A stretch of DNA of 54,902 nucleotides from Gammaproteobacteria bacterium (GTDB lineage Bacteria; Pseudomonadota; Gammaproteobacteria; Xanthomonadales; Wenzhouxiangellaceae), in assembly GCA_003567685.1 (NCBI GenBank), contig PWYW01000038.1, positions 1 to 54,902 on the forward strand, written 5' to 3'. A program made the translations under genes and the position numbers. A model generated the notes under the pieces. The model did not search any database, had not been told where the DNA came from, and worked only from the letters and a program-made list of their open reading frames with translations. Shown piece by piece: positions 25,396 through 35,677 of the stretch (position 1 is the first letter of the stretch; each line of letters starts with the position of its first letter).

Positions 25396-26607
25396 TCAGA
25401 AAGACCCAAGATGCTCGTTCAGCAGCACCATCAGCCAGTCGCGCAGGGTGTCGTTTTCGATGTTTTCCAGCGGCTCGGCGGCGAAGCCGAATTTAAGCAA
25501 CGCCATCGCCTCTTGGGTCGGGATTCCACGAGTTCGCAGGTAGAACAGCGCGCTATCTTCAAGCTGGCCAATCGTCGCGCCGTGACTGGCGGTGACGTCT
25601 TCGGCGTAAATTTCCAGCTCGGGCTTGGTGTTGATCCGCGCCGAATCGCTGAGCAACAGGTTGCCGGTGTTCAGATCCGAATGGCTGTCGTCAGCGCCAC
25701 GGGCGATGTAGATACGACCGTTGAAAACCCCAACGCCAGTTCCATCGGCCATCATGCGGAACGATTCACGGCTGGTGGTATGGCCAACCTGGTGGTTGAT
25801 GGCCGTGTGGTAATCCACGTGCTGACGGGAATCGAGCAGCGCCACGCCGTCGATTTCACCATGCGCACCGGCTTGAAGCAAGTCCAGCCTCAAGTCCTGC
25901 CGCACAAGGCGACCGCCGCCATCCAGCGCGTGGAATCGATAGTCGGCATCACGCTCGATCGACACATCGGTACGCTGCACCCAGGCCAACTCGCCGTGCT
26001 GGCGCTGAACCAGGTGATGCAAGCGCGCGTTCGGATTCAAGTGAATCTGCTCGACCAGGTTGACCAGCCCTTCGCCCTGCCCGTGCTGCCACTCGACAAG
26101 GGTGGCCGAGGCATTGGCGGCCAGTTCGATGTGCAACCGTGGGTGTACCGCGCCGGAAAAATCGTCGCTGGTGGCAAAGGCCAGCACCAGCGGGCGCGCC
26201 AACGGGGCATCAATACTCAGCTTCCAGGCCTGCTCGAAACGGGCCAGGTTCAGCCAGGCAAAGGCATCCTCACGCCCGGCATAATCCAGCGTCTCCAGCG
26301 ACTGGGCATCGAGTGGTTCCAGGCGCACGCCATCGGGCAGCGTGCTGGCATCCGGGTTGTACTGGCCGTTGTCAAACGCCAGCACGTCCGCCGCGAACGG
26401 CAAAGCACAGCGTGGCACTGCCTGTTGGCCAATACCCTGGAACTCACGCTTTTCCAGAACACGCAGCGAGGTGTACTTCCAGGCCTCGGTCTTCGGGTCC
26501 GGAAAGCCCTGGCTCATCAGCCGCGCCTGGGCGCGCCGGCGTACCTCGGCGTGGCTGTCGTCAGGCAGCCCGGATTCGGGTGCCAACTGGTCGATCAGCG
26601 CGCTCAT
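25396..26607 (-). CDS. sufD: Fe-S cluster assembly protein SufD
   Basis: SufD pairs with SufB in the SufBC2D complex, the scaffold on which Fe-S clusters are built; it is required for iron acquisition. The 403-residue product starts MSALIDQLAPESG and has TEAWKYTSLR near the N-terminus, the beta-helix core and the conserved C-terminal region DLNTGNLLLSDSARINTKPELEIYAEDVTASHGATIGQLEDSALFYLRTRGI. It overlaps sufC by 4 bases. Length and domain layout match the family. Confidence 0.95.
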   Translation of the reverse strand: MSALIDQLAPESGLPDDSHAEVRRRAQARLMSQGFPDPKTEAWKYTSLRVLEKREFQGIGQQAVPRCALPFAADVLAFDNGQYNPDASTLPDGVRLEPLDAQSLETLDYAGREDAFAWLNLARFEQAWKLSIDAPLARPLVLAFATSDDFSGAVHPRLHIELAANASATLVEWQHGQGEGLVNLVEQIHLNPNARLHHLVQRQHGELAWVQRTDVSIERDADYRFHALDGGGRLVRQDLRLDLLQAGAHGEIDGVALLDSRQHVDYHTAINHQVGHTTSRESFRMMADGTGVGVFNGRIYIARGADDSHSDLNTGNLLLSDSARINTKPELEIYAEDVTASHGATIGQLEDSALFYLRTRGIPTQEAMALLKFGFAAEPLENIENDTLRDWLMVLLNEHLGSF

Positions 26608-27362
26608 GCCGCAGACTCCTCCAGGAAGCCGTAACCTTCGGCCTCAAGGCGACGGGCCAATTCTTCGCCGCCGCTTTCAACGATGCGGCCGCCCGAGAGC
26701 ACGTGCACGTGGTCCGGATTCAGGTAATCCAGCAGCCGCTGGTAGTGAGTGATCACGACAAACGAACGTTTACCATCGCGCAGTCGATTGATGCCTTCGG
26801 CGACCAGTTTCAGGGCGTCGATATCCAGGCCGGAGTCGGTTTCGTCCAGCACGGCCAGCTTCGGTTGCAACACGGCCATCTGGACAATCTCGTTGCGCTT
26901 CTTCTCACCGCCGGAAAAGCCTTCATTGACGGCGCGCTTGAGCAGCGCTTCGTCCATCTTCAGTTGCTTGAGCGACTCACGCACGCTTTTCAGAAAGGTC
27001 ATGCCGTCGATTTCTTCCACGCCGCGCGCTTTGCGCTGGGCATTCAATGCCGAACGCAGGAAGTAGGCGTTGTTGACTCCCGGGATTTCAACCGGGTACT
27101 GAAAGGCCAGGAACAGCCCGGCCGCAGCGCGCTCTTCCGGCTCCATGTCGGCCAGGTCCTGACCGTCGAACTCAATCGATCCACCGGTAATGTCATAGCC
27201 ATCGCGACCGGCCAGGGCATAGCCCAGCGTGGACTTGCCGGAACCATTAGGCCCCATGATGGCGTGCAGTTCACCGGGACCAACCTCGAGATCCAGGCCC
27301 TTGAGGATTTCCTTGTCGTCGATGGCGACTTTCAGCTGGCTGATTTTCAACATGTCATTCAT
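26604..27362 (-). CDS. sufC: Fe-S cluster assembly ATPase SufC
   Basis: SufC is an ABC-type ATPase that drives conformational change in SufBC2D. The product is 252 residues. Walker A is GPNGSGKSTL, the signature is GFSGGEKKRNEIVQ and Walker B LAVLDETDSGLD. The ENR/IPGVNN region typical of SufC (FQYPVEIPGVNNAYFLR) is visible. A second in-frame ATG at 27353 would shorten the N-terminus by three residues. It lies 77 bases after sufB; that gap holds a hairpin, so sufC and later genes could be expressed at a different level. Confidence 0.96.
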   Translation of the reverse strand: MNDMLKISQLKVAIDDKEILKGLDLEVGPGELHAIMGPNGSGKSTLGYALAGRDGYDITGGSIEFDGQDLADMEPEERAAAGLFLAFQYPVEIPGVNNAYFLRSALNAQRKARGVEEIDGMTFLKSVRESLKQLKMDEALLKRAVNEGFSGGEKKRNEIVQMAVLQPKLAVLDETDSGLDIDALKLVAEGINRLRDGKRSFVVITHYQRLLDYLNPDHVHVLSGGRIVESGGEELARRLEAEGYGFLEESAA

Positions 27363-27389
27363 TCACAATTTGGTTGATTATTCATCCGG

Positions 27390-27415
27390 CAACGACATAC
27401 CGACGGCATTCGTTG
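27390..27415. repeat. Hairpin between sufB and sufC
   Basis: CAACGA (27390-27395) pairs with TCGTTG (27410-27415), extended inward by AT/AT and CC/GG with a bulge and one mismatch. There is no T tract. It could set the relative level of sufB and the genes behind it by processing or partial pausing; this is inference. Confidence 0.4.
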
Positions 27416-27439
27416 CGCGACATTCAGGCGCTCGACGTG

Positions 27440-28885
<1,446 letters not shown>

Positions 28886-28891
28886 GGGTAT

Positions 28892-29353
28892 TCAGCCTTG
28901 CGTGGATGTTGCGGGTTCCAAAACAACGGTTCGAATGGCAATGCGGCCAGGGCTTTCATCAATCAGGTCGGCCAGCGATAGCGATTCCAGAGTTCGCTCA
29001 ACAGCCTCGCCGATGCGACGCCAGTTGCCGCTTAGCTGGCAGGAAGACTCGTGCGAACACAAACCCGGTTCCAGGCTGCATTCGGTCAGTGCGATCGGCC
29101 CTTCCATGGCACGCACGATGGATGCCACCGAGATTTGCCCGGCCTGCATGTTCAAGCGATAACCACCATTGACACCGCGCACCGAGTCAACCAGTTCCGT
29201 GCGCGCCAGCGTTTTGAGCACCTTGGCCACGGTCGGCGGCTCAAGACCCGTTTCTTCAGCCAGAACCGAAGCCGGCTGGCATTGGTTTCCTTGGCGTGCC
29301 AATGCGCCCATCAAAAGGGTGGCGTAGTCGGTCAGTTTGCTGATTCTCAGCAT
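28892..29353 (-). CDS. Rrf2-family regulator of the suf operon (SufR/IscR-like)
   Basis: The 153-residue protein is a Rrf2-type regulator: a winged-helix DNA-binding part (MLRISKLTDYATLLMGALA, PPTVAKVLKTLARTELV, GVNGGYRL) followed by a cluster-binding region with Cys92, Cys99 and Cys105 (C-X6-C-X5-C). This is close to the IscR arrangement (C-X5-C-X5-C), so it probably senses Fe-S status and represses suf when clusters are abundant. Being the first gene, it is likely autoregulated. A palindrome ACCAATTTGGT lies 72 bases upstream of the start. Confidence 0.93.
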   Translation of the reverse strand: MLRISKLTDYATLLMGALARQGNQCQPASVLAEETGLEPPTVAKVLKTLARTELVDSVRGVNGGYRLNMQAGQISVASIVRAMEGPIALTECSLEPGLCSHESSCQLSGNWRRIGEAVERTLESLSLADLIDESPGRIAIRTVVLEPATSTQG

Positions 29354-29394
29354 GGCGGTTTGATCGCGTTGGGCCGGTATCTGTCTGTCACATG

Positions 29395-29435
29395 GTTATT
29401 GTGCCAGATTCCCGTCAATACAAGACCAATTTGGT
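29395..29435 (-). promoter_or_regulatory. Suf promoter zone with an 11-bp palindrome
   Basis: A perfect palindrome ACCAA-T-TTGGT covers 29425-29435. It touches a TTGTAT -35-like box (29423-29418), followed 17 bases later by AATAAC (29400-29395). The layout suits a repressor site upstream of the regulator-led suf operon. The match to the known IscR boxes is not obvious, and the promoter hexamers are weak. Confidence 0.4.
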
Positions 29436-29497
29436 ACGAAATTCAAACAGCGCGCTGTAAGACAAAGCCCAGACGTCAGGCTTGCCGCTCAATAGAA

Positions 29498-29526
29498 AAG
29501 CCCGGGCGGCTGAACCGCCCGGGCTT
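29498..29526 (-). terminator. Rho-independent terminator after the DUF4397 gene
   Basis: A perfect 12-bp stem AAGCCCGGGCGG/CCGCCCGGGCTT (29498-29509 and 29515-29526) with loop CTGAA lies 28 bases beyond the DUF4397 stop. On the minus strand the stem is followed by TTTTCTATT. It separates the DUF4397 gene from the suf operon. Confidence 0.85.
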
Positions 29527-29554
29527 GAGTGTCATGATCGGAGGCTGGTGGGAA

Positions 29555-30685
29555 TCAGTCCAGCGTGCACTCCACGGTCTTGGTCAGACGGTTCAGATCC
29601 CACGTCACCGAGGTGCCGTCATTGAGTTCCAGCGAAGCCACTGCCGTGACGCAGTCGATGAATTCGATAGCCACCGTGCCCGCTACCGAGCCATCGGCCG
29701 GCTCGTCACCGCCAAACTGGCCGCCGCTGAAGGCGTAAACGGCGGCAACGGCAGAAGTTCCATCAAAGCCGCCCGGCGACATGCAGCCCGGCGCGCCCAC
29801 ATCATTCATGCAGGTATCGAAGGTCACCCACAATGGGGCGCCCGAACCGGCTGGATCATACGTGTAGGCAGTACCTACCAGGCGATTCTCGGCAGGAATG
29901 GGCTGGAAGATGAACCCCTCATTGCTTGTTGGTACGGCACCCCACTTGCCCGTCACGCTGTTGTCGACAGGCGCGCGCGTATCCAACTCCCCTACTGGCA
30001 GCGCCAGAATTCCAAGCGGCTGGTTAACGCCATCGCCCACCGCAATCACCGTCAAATCGACGCCAGCAGGCAATGCGACCGGCAAGGGGTCGATGAAGTT
30101 GGTCAAGCCATCATTGCTGGCCACTTTCAAATCGTATTCGGCAGCGGGAATCGCAAAGAAACCGCTTTGGGCGAAGTATGGAACCCCAACCAGGTCGTTG
30201 ACCACGTCACCGCCCGCGGTGCGGATCGAAACTTCGGTCGCTTCAGAACCCGACGCAAATGGTGCCGCGTGGACCACTCGAATGTTCAGGTTGCCATCGC
30301 CCGCAGGCTCGGCCGTATCAACCAGCGGCCACAGCGCCAGCTCCTGGTTGACTCCATCACCCACCGCAAGCACGGTGTAGTCCAGACCCGACTCAAGCGT
30401 TACGCTGGCGGTAATTGCCGGCTCGGTTGCGCCCGTCGGAATCACTGCCAGATCGTAGTCTCCAGCAGGAAGATCGAGATAGTCGGTAAAATCCTTGAAC
30501 TGAAAGTTTTCGAGCACAGGGCCGCCGTTCGCGGTAACGGTGACAGAGGTTCCCTCAAGGCTGTCGGCAAACGGCGCCGCGTGGACGATCTGAACGCGAA
30601 CTTCGGCACTCGCCGCCGACGCAAGCATCATGGTTCCAGCGACGGCTCCCAGTCCGGCAAACAGGCCTTTCTTGACTTGACTCAT
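29555..30685 (-). CDS. Exported DUF4397 domain protein
   Basis: The product is 376 residues from the ATG at 30685, preceded by AAAGGAG. A signal peptide (KKGLFAGLGAVAGTMMLASAASA) is followed by two DUF4397 repeats (about 28-115 and 128-225), each starting with a VHAAPFA motif (VQIVHAAPFADS and IRVVHAAPFASG). A separate C-terminal region (about 245-376) has Cys pairs (DTCMNDVGAPGCM, EFIDC, VECTLD) that could form disulfides. The protein is acidic. DUF4397 proteins are secreted, often extracellular or surface proteins of unknown role. Cell-surface adhesion or storage is only a guess. It stands alone with its own terminator. Confidence 0.88.
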   Translation of the reverse strand: MSQVKKGLFAGLGAVAGTMMLASAASAEVRVQIVHAAPFADSLEGTSVTVTANGGPVLENFQFKDFTDYLDLPAGDYDLAVIPTGATEPAITASVTLESGLDYTVLAVGDGVNQELALWPLVDTAEPAGDGNLNIRVVHAAPFASGSEATEVSIRTAGGDVVNDLVGVPYFAQSGFFAIPAAEYDLKVASNDGLTNFIDPLPVALPAGVDLTVIAVGDGVNQPLGILALPVGELDTRAPVDNSVTGKWGAVPTSNEGFIFQPIPAENRLVGTAYTYDPAGSGAPLWVTFDTCMNDVGAPGCMSPGGFDGTSAVAAVYAFSGGQFGGDEPADGSVAGTVAIEFIDCVTAVASLELNDGTSVTWDLNRLTKTVECTLD

Positions 30686-30749
30686 CGTAGTCTCCTTTAA
30701 CAGGGTGGTTGAGGAAAATGGATAATTGCCCATGCCGGTCGCGGTTCCG

Positions 30750-30787
30750 TGACCATTCGGTCAATTTCAAGTGATTGATAAATCAAT
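30750..30787. promoter_or_regulatory. Two palindromes in the divergent DUF4397/amgK region
   Basis: TGACC-ATTC-GGTCA (30750-30763) and ATTGAT-AA-ATCAAT (30774-30787) are perfect inverted repeats in the 128-base gap between divergent starts. Each is a possible operator or dimer-binding site. The proteins that might bind are unknown. Confidence 0.35.
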
Positions 30788-30813
30788 GTTTCATGAACGA
30801 ATACGGACAAGGC

Positions 30814-31800
30814 ATGAGTGACCAACGCAGAACACAGGCCGAATCGTGGGCCGCACGGGAGCTGAACTGGGCAGACTGGCAGAGCGAAGCAATTTCATCG
30901 GACGCCAGCTTCCGTCGCTATTTCCGGCTCCGTCGCGACAACCAGGCCTGGGTGGTCATGGACGCTCCCCCCGACCGTGAACCCGTCGAGGCCTTCGTCA
31001 ACATTGCCCGAAGCCTCAGACCACTGGTTCACGTGCCCGCCATTCCAGCCGCCAACGTCGAACAGGGCTTGCTTCTGCTGGAAGACCTGGGCGATACGCC
31101 CTATCACCACGCCTTGACCAGCGACAATGCGGATGCGCTTTTTGGCGACGCGCTGGACGCTCTTCTCAAGCTGCAAACCGCTGGTCCGGTTGATGACTTG
31201 CCCAGCTACAATGCGGCGATGCTGATGCGCGAGCTGGCACTGTTCCCCGACTGGTTCCTTGCCCGGCACTGGCAGGTCGAACCAACCGATCAGGAACTGG
31301 ATGACTGGGATCTCCTCTGCGCTTTGCTGATTCGCTGGGCACTGGACCAGCCACAGGTGTTCTGCCATCGCGATTTCATGCCCCGCAACCTCATGGTGAG
31401 CGACCCAAACCCGGGCATCATCGATTTCCAGGATGCCGTTTGCGGTCCGGTCAGCTACGACCCGGTATGCCTGTTCCGGGATGCGTTCCTGAGCTGGCCT
31501 GTCGAGCGCGTTGACCGTTGGCTGGAAGACTACCGCCAGCGCGCCCGTGAAGCAGGGTTACCGATCAGCGATTCCGAACGGCTGTGGCAGCGGCAATGCG
31601 ATTTCATGGGCGTTCAACGCCATCTCAAGGTGCTGGGCATTTTTGCCCGCATCGCCTACCGCGACGGCAAGCCAGCCTACCTTGATGATGCACCACGCTT
31701 TTTCGACTACTTGTCGGTTGCTGTCGAGCGCAACCCGGAGTTACAGCTGCTTGATGAGCTTCTCGAACGCTGGCGCGCGCGCGCGAGACCGGTGAAATGA
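30814..31800 (+). CDS. amgK: N-acetylmuramate/N-acetylglucosamine kinase
   Basis: AmgK phosphorylates the anomeric hydroxyl of N-acetylmuramate, the first step of the cell-wall recycling route that bypasses de novo UDP-MurNAc synthesis and underlies fosfomycin tolerance in Pseudomonas. The product is 328 residues from the ATG at 30814. It is an aminoglycoside phosphotransferase-fold protein with SSDASFRRYFRL, VMDAPPDREPV, the catalytic FCHRDFMPRNLMV and IIDFQDAVCGPVSYDPVCL. The ATG at 30814 is chosen because GGA lies 6 bases upstream; an ATG at 30793 is an alternative. The stop overlaps murU by 4 bases, the expected AmgK/MurU pairing. Confidence 0.92.
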   Translation: MSDQRRTQAESWAARELNWADWQSEAISSDASFRRYFRLRRDNQAWVVMDAPPDREPVEAFVNIARSLRPLVHVPAIPAANVEQGLLLLEDLGDTPYHHALTSDNADALFGDALDALLKLQTAGPVDDLPSYNAAMLMRELALFPDWFLARHWQVEPTDQELDDWDLLCALLIRWALDQPQVFCHRDFMPRNLMVSDPNPGIIDFQDAVCGPVSYDPVCLFRDAFLSWPVERVDRWLEDYRQRAREAGLPISDSERLWQRQCDFMGVQRHLKVLGIFARIAYRDGKPAYLDDAPRFFDYLSVAVERNPELQLLDELLERWRARARPVK

Positions 31801-32468
31801 AGGCCATGATCCTTGCGGCCGGTCGGGGAGAGCGACTACGGCCGCTCACCGACCAAACGCCAAAGCCACTACTGAAAGTGGGTGAACGTTCCCTGATAGA
31901 GCACCATCTGGTCGGGCTGGCTGATGCCGGGTTCAGCGACGTCGTCATCAACCTCGGCTGGCTGGGCGAACAGATTCGGCTTGCCCTCGGCGACGGACAG
32001 CATTACGGCTTGCACATTCGCTATTCACAGGAGCCACCCGGCGCCCTCGAGACCGCCGGCGGCATCATTCACGCCCTGCCTCTGCTGGGCCAGCAACCGT
32101 TTGCCGCGATCGCGGCCGACATCCTGTGCGACTTTGACTACGCCGAACTTCGTGCGCCACCATCACCGGCGCTGGCGACGCTGGTCATGGTCGACAATCC
32201 GCCGCATCATCCTCAAGGCGATTTTGCCCTGGACGATGGCCTGCTCAGTCTGGAGGGTCAGAATCGCCTGACCTTCTCGGGCATCGCCGTCTACCGTCCA
32301 GCCCTGTTTGCTGGCCTGGAAGCTGGCCCGCGAGCCTTGCGCCCCGTTTTCGAAGCCGCCATCGCTGCTGGCCAACTGAGCGGCGTGCATTACCGCGGCA
32401 GATGGTCAGATATCGGCACGCCCGAACGGCTGGCCGACGCTCAGCACTCGCCAATGGTCAGGCGCTGA
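31797..32468 (+). CDS. murU: N-acetylmuramate alpha-1-phosphate uridylyltransferase
   Basis: MurU converts MurNAc-1-phosphate to UDP-MurNAc, completing the recycling bypass with AmgK and phosphatase MupP. The 223-residue product is a nucleotidyltransferase with the signature MILAAGRGERLRPLTDQTPKPLL near the start, SQEPPGALETAGGIIHALPLLG, and DILCDFDYAEL. It ends with a WSDIGTPERLADA segment. Length fits MurU. The last 28 bases overlap the convergent alkaline phosphatase gene. Confidence 0.93.
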   Translation: MKAMILAAGRGERLRPLTDQTPKPLLKVGERSLIEHHLVGLADAGFSDVVINLGWLGEQIRLALGDGQHYGLHIRYSQEPPGALETAGGIIHALPLLGQQPFAAIAADILCDFDYAELRAPPSPALATLVMVDNPPHHPQGDFALDDGLLSLEGQNRLTFSGIAVYRPALFAGLEAGPRALRPVFEAAIAAGQLSGVHYRGRWSDIGTPERLADAQHSPMVRR

Positions 32469-34054
32469 GCCGCTGAACACGCCTGCTCTCGCTCGAAACG
32501 CCGGGCTTTCTCCCAGGCCGGGAAGCGCTCGGCGCCCTTGAGCCGTTCGGCCTTCTCCGCGAGCATCGGCACCGCCTGGAGCATGGCGTGGAAGATCACG
32601 TTCTGCTCGATGACACCAGTAAGCACTTCCGCGCCAGGGCCGGTGGAATACACCGGCACGTCTTCGCCCGAATGGCTGGCCGAGCGAACGCCGAACGTGC
32701 TCTCCTGGCTATAATCCGGGTCGGCCGGGTCGATTCTTTCGAAGTCCGGTCGGTTGCCGCCGCGAAAGCCCGGACCGTCGTGGTAGCGCAGCACGGTAAT
32801 CGGCACACCGTCCTCATCACGCGCGATGCGCTCTTCGACCGGCCCGTCACCAGGCCGCACGGCAAGGCCGGCAATCGGGTTGCCGCGTTCGCCATAGCCG
32901 CCGAAAGTCATGGCGTGGCCGTGGTCGGCGGTGACGACGATCAAGGTATCGTCGGCATCGGTCATGGCCGATGCCACTTCAATGGCGCGGGCAAATTCGA
33001 TCGTATTGGTCAGGGCGCGATACGCGTTATTAATGTGATGCGCATGGTCAATCCGGCCACCTTCTACCATCAGGAAAAAGCCCTGATCGTCATTGGACAA
33101 CCACTCGATCGAGCGTCGCGTCATTTCGCTTAGTGATGGCTCTCCGGCCTTGTCCTGAGGCCGGTCAATTTCATAGTGCATGTGACTGGGCTCGAACAAG
33201 CCCAGGATCGGACCCTGAGGCTCTGACGACAAGGCGTCGAAGCCCGCCTGGTTCCAGACATACTGCCCTCTCGGGTGACGCTGCTGCCAGCGCGCAATCA
33301 GATCCCGGCCATCGCTTCGGTGGCCGGCAATTTCGGGATACTCAGGATCGACCTGGTCATTGGACAGGAAGGCACGGCGGCCACCGCCCAAAACGACATC
33401 GATTCCGCCGCCAAGGTCATATTCGATCAGTTGAAGGGCAATGTCGTGGCACCCCAGATCACGCTGGCTCGGTGGAATGCCACTGTCGGACTCCCAGCCG
33501 CGGTCGGGGACGCGGGCGAACAGCGCGGCCGGCGTCGCATGGGTGATTCGGGTATCCGTCACCACGCCCGTCGCCATGCCGGCCAGATTGGCGATATCCA
33601 GCAAGGTGACCAGTTCGCGCCCCTGAATCGACGCACAATCGCCCCGGCTTGCCAGCTGGTCCACGGCCAGCGCGCCAGCAAAGGTCTTGATGCCGGTCAC
33701 GATCGCGGTCATCGTCCCGGCCGAGTCGGGCGTTTGCTGGTTGGTGTTGTAGGTCTTGGCCAGCGCCAGGTAGGGAAACTGCTCGAAGTAGAGCAGATTC
33801 TCTTCGCCGCTGCGGCCGGCTTTCTGGCCGGCAAGAATGCGCGCGGCGCTGACCGTCGACAGGCTCATGCCGTCGCCGAGGAAAAGGATCACGTTGCGCG
33901 CCGGACGCTCGGCATTCAGACGCTCGCGCCGTTCAGCGACCAGCGCTTCGCCATCCCGATACCAGCCAGCCGGGCTTTCTTCAGCGGCCAGGGTCCAGGC
34001 CATCGGCCACAGGCTGGCCGTCGTCAGGGCCAGAATCAAAGCTTTTCGGATCAT
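32441..34054 (-). CDS. Secreted alkaline phosphatase
   Basis: The product is 537 residues from the ATG at 34054; a signal peptide of about 23 residues ends near TLAA. Motifs of the PhoA-type superfamily are FLGDGMSLST (metal-binding Asp61), TPDSAGTMTAIVTGIK (nucleophile Ser111), VEGGRIDHAHH and TADHGHAMTFGGY (metal ligands). It hydrolyses phosphate monoesters in the periplasm or outside. An earlier in-frame start at 34216 has no signal peptide and would run back towards the pnt genes, so it is not preferred. The gene is convergent with murU, sharing 28 bases at the 3' ends. Confidence 0.93.
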   Translation of the reverse strand: MIRKALILALTTASLWPMAWTLAAEESPAGWYRDGEALVAERRERLNAERPARNVILFLGDGMSLSTVSAARILAGQKAGRSGEENLLYFEQFPYLALAKTYNTNQQTPDSAGTMTAIVTGIKTFAGALAVDQLASRGDCASIQGRELVTLLDIANLAGMATGVVTDTRITHATPAALFARVPDRGWESDSGIPPSQRDLGCHDIALQLIEYDLGGGIDVVLGGGRRAFLSNDQVDPEYPEIAGHRSDGRDLIARWQQRHPRGQYVWNQAGFDALSSEPQGPILGLFEPSHMHYEIDRPQDKAGEPSLSEMTRRSIEWLSNDDQGFFLMVEGGRIDHAHHINNAYRALTNTIEFARAIEVASAMTDADDTLIVVTADHGHAMTFGGYGERGNPIAGLAVRPGDGPVEERIARDEDGVPITVLRYHDGPGFRGGNRPDFERIDPADPDYSQESTFGVRSASHSGEDVPVYSTGPGAEVLTGVIEQNVIFHAMLQAVPMLAEKAERLKGAERFPAWEKARRFEREQACSAAQRLTIGEC

Positions 34055-34209
34055 GACGCTATTGTAGTCGCTGCCATGACACTCGAATGACGCCAGGCGG
34101 TCGGTACACGGCTGATAAAGATATTCGTATTGATCAGACGCCTTATTCCGCAAAGGGCGTTGCTTCGCGGCGAGCCCAGCCGCTACACTCAAGGCACGGA
34201 GGGAAGCGC

Positions 34210-35331
34210 ATGTCAATCAGGATCGGAGTGAACAAGGAAATTGTCAGTGGCGAGCGTCGGGTGGCGCTGGATCCGCCGACGGCGGCCAAACTGCGGGGAG
34301 CCGGCCACGAGGTCGTTCTTGAGCCCGGCGCGGGCACGCTGGCCGGCCATCCCGATTCAGTATGGTCAGACGCTGCGACCGTCGCCTCGTCAAGCGATGC
34401 CTTCAGCGACGGCCTGGACGTTCTGCTCACCGTTCGGCGACCAACCACTGAACGTCTGGCCGCCCTCCCCTCGGGCTGCATTGTCATCGGACAGCTCGAA
34501 CCCTACCGCGATTTCGGGGAATTGAAGCAGGCCGCCGGGCGCGGCATCCAGCTGGTCAGCATGGAACTGGTGCCGCGCATCACCCGCGCCCAGGCCATGG
34601 ATGTGCTCTCTTCCCAGGCAACAGTGGCCGGCTACCAGGCCGTCATCATCGCAGCCGATCGCTCGCCACGGCTGTTCCCCATGCTGACTACCGCCGCCGG
34701 CACCCTTCGTCCGGCCAAGGTCGTGGTGATTGGTGCCGGCGTGGCAGGCCTTCAGGCCATCGCCACCGCGCGCCGGCTGGGTGCCCAGGTCGAGGCTTAT
34801 GACATTCGCGCCGCCGCCCGTGAACAGGTCGAATCGCTGGGTGCTAAGATGATCGACACCGGGGGGGATGCCGAGAGCGCCGGCGGTTACGCCCGGGAGC
34901 TGACCGATGACGAACGCGCCGCCCAGGCCGAGGCCCTGGCACGCCACCTCGCCAAGGCCGACATCGTGATTTCCACCGCCGCAATCCCCGGTCGTCCAGC
35001 CCCGAAGATCATTACCCGAGGCATGGTCGAGACCATGCGACCCGGCAGCGTCATTGTCGACATTGCGGCGGAAACCGGCGGCAACTGCGAACTTACCCGG
35101 CTTGGCGAGACCGTCGATCACGGCGGCGTCCTGATTGACGGACCGGGGAATCTGCCCAGTCGAGCAGCACTTCACGCCTCGGAAATGTATGCGCGGAACA
35201 TTCATAGCCTGCTGTCCCTGCTGATTGACGAGGAGGGCAAGCTGCAAATCAACCTTGAGGACGAGGTGATCGCTGGCTGCCTGATCAGCCACGAAGGCGA
35301 GATCGTTCACGAGCGTTTCAAGGACGTTTGA
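34210..35331 (+). CDS. pntAA: NAD(P) transhydrogenase subunit alpha part 1
   Basis: This is the NAD-binding domain I of the proton-translocating transhydrogenase, which uses the proton gradient to reduce NADP with NADH. The 373-residue product begins MSIRIGVNKEIVSGERRVAL after GGAGGG, 6 bases before the ATG. It has the alanine-dehydrogenase-like fold with the nucleotide motif VVVIGAGVAGLQAIATARRLGAQVEAYD and RPAPKIITRGMVETMRPGSVIVDIAAETGGN. The membrane part of the usual alpha chain is split off as the next gene, giving the three-gene layout. It is divergent from the alkaline phosphatase gene. Confidence 0.95.
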   Translation: MSIRIGVNKEIVSGERRVALDPPTAAKLRGAGHEVVLEPGAGTLAGHPDSVWSDAATVASSSDAFSDGLDVLLTVRRPTTERLAALPSGCIVIGQLEPYRDFGELKQAAGRGIQLVSMELVPRITRAQAMDVLSSQATVAGYQAVIIAADRSPRLFPMLTTAAGTLRPAKVVVIGAGVAGLQAIATARRLGAQVEAYDIRAAAREQVESLGAKMIDTGGDAESAGGYARELTDDERAAQAEALARHLAKADIVISTAAIPGRPAPKIITRGMVETMRPGSVIVDIAAETGGNCELTRLGETVDHGGVLIDGPGNLPSRAALHASEMYARNIHSLLSLLIDEEGKLQINLEDEVIAGCLISHEGEIVHERFKDV

Positions 35332-35374
35332 TTCAGCGGCGCCACTGGCGTCGCAACAACCTGCGGGAGTGGCC

Positions 35375-35677
35375 ATGGAAGGCTGGATTGCACTGTATAT
35401 CTTCATGCTGGCGGCGTTTACCGGAATCGAGGTCATTCGCCGGGTGCCAGCAATTCTTCATACGCCGCTGATGTCGGGCTCCAATTTCATTCACGGCATC
35501 GTGGTGGTGGGCGGCATGGTTGTGCTTGGCATGGCCGAAACCAATACGGAGATCGTGGTCGGTTTCGTCGCTGTCTTCCTGGGGGCCGGCAACGCCGTGG
35601 GCGGCTACGTGGTCACCGACCGTATGCTGGAAATGTTCAAGAGTTCCGGTAACAGGAACGAAGGCGACAAGTCATGA
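35375..35677 (+). CDS. pntAB: NAD(P) transhydrogenase subunit alpha part 2
   Basis: This 100-residue protein is the small membrane component of alpha, carrying the first part of domain II. It has about three hydrophobic segments and the stretches TGIEVIRRVPAILHTPLMSGSNFIHGIVVVGG and GFVAVFLGAGNAVGGYVVTDRMLEMF, typical of split PntA. The ATG at 35375 is used because GGGAG precedes it; a GTG lies two codons earlier. It overlaps pntB by 4 bases. Confidence 0.95.
   Translation: MEGWIALYIFMLAAFTGIEVIRRVPAILHTPLMSGSNFIHGIVVVGGMVVLGMAETNTEIVVGFVAVFLGAGNAVGGYVVTDRMLEMFKSSGNRNEGDKS

Noticed and set aside
29051-30700. 549-residue open frame antisense to the suf regulator and the DUF4397 gene
   Set aside because: It crosses a strong terminator and two well-supported genes on the other strand.
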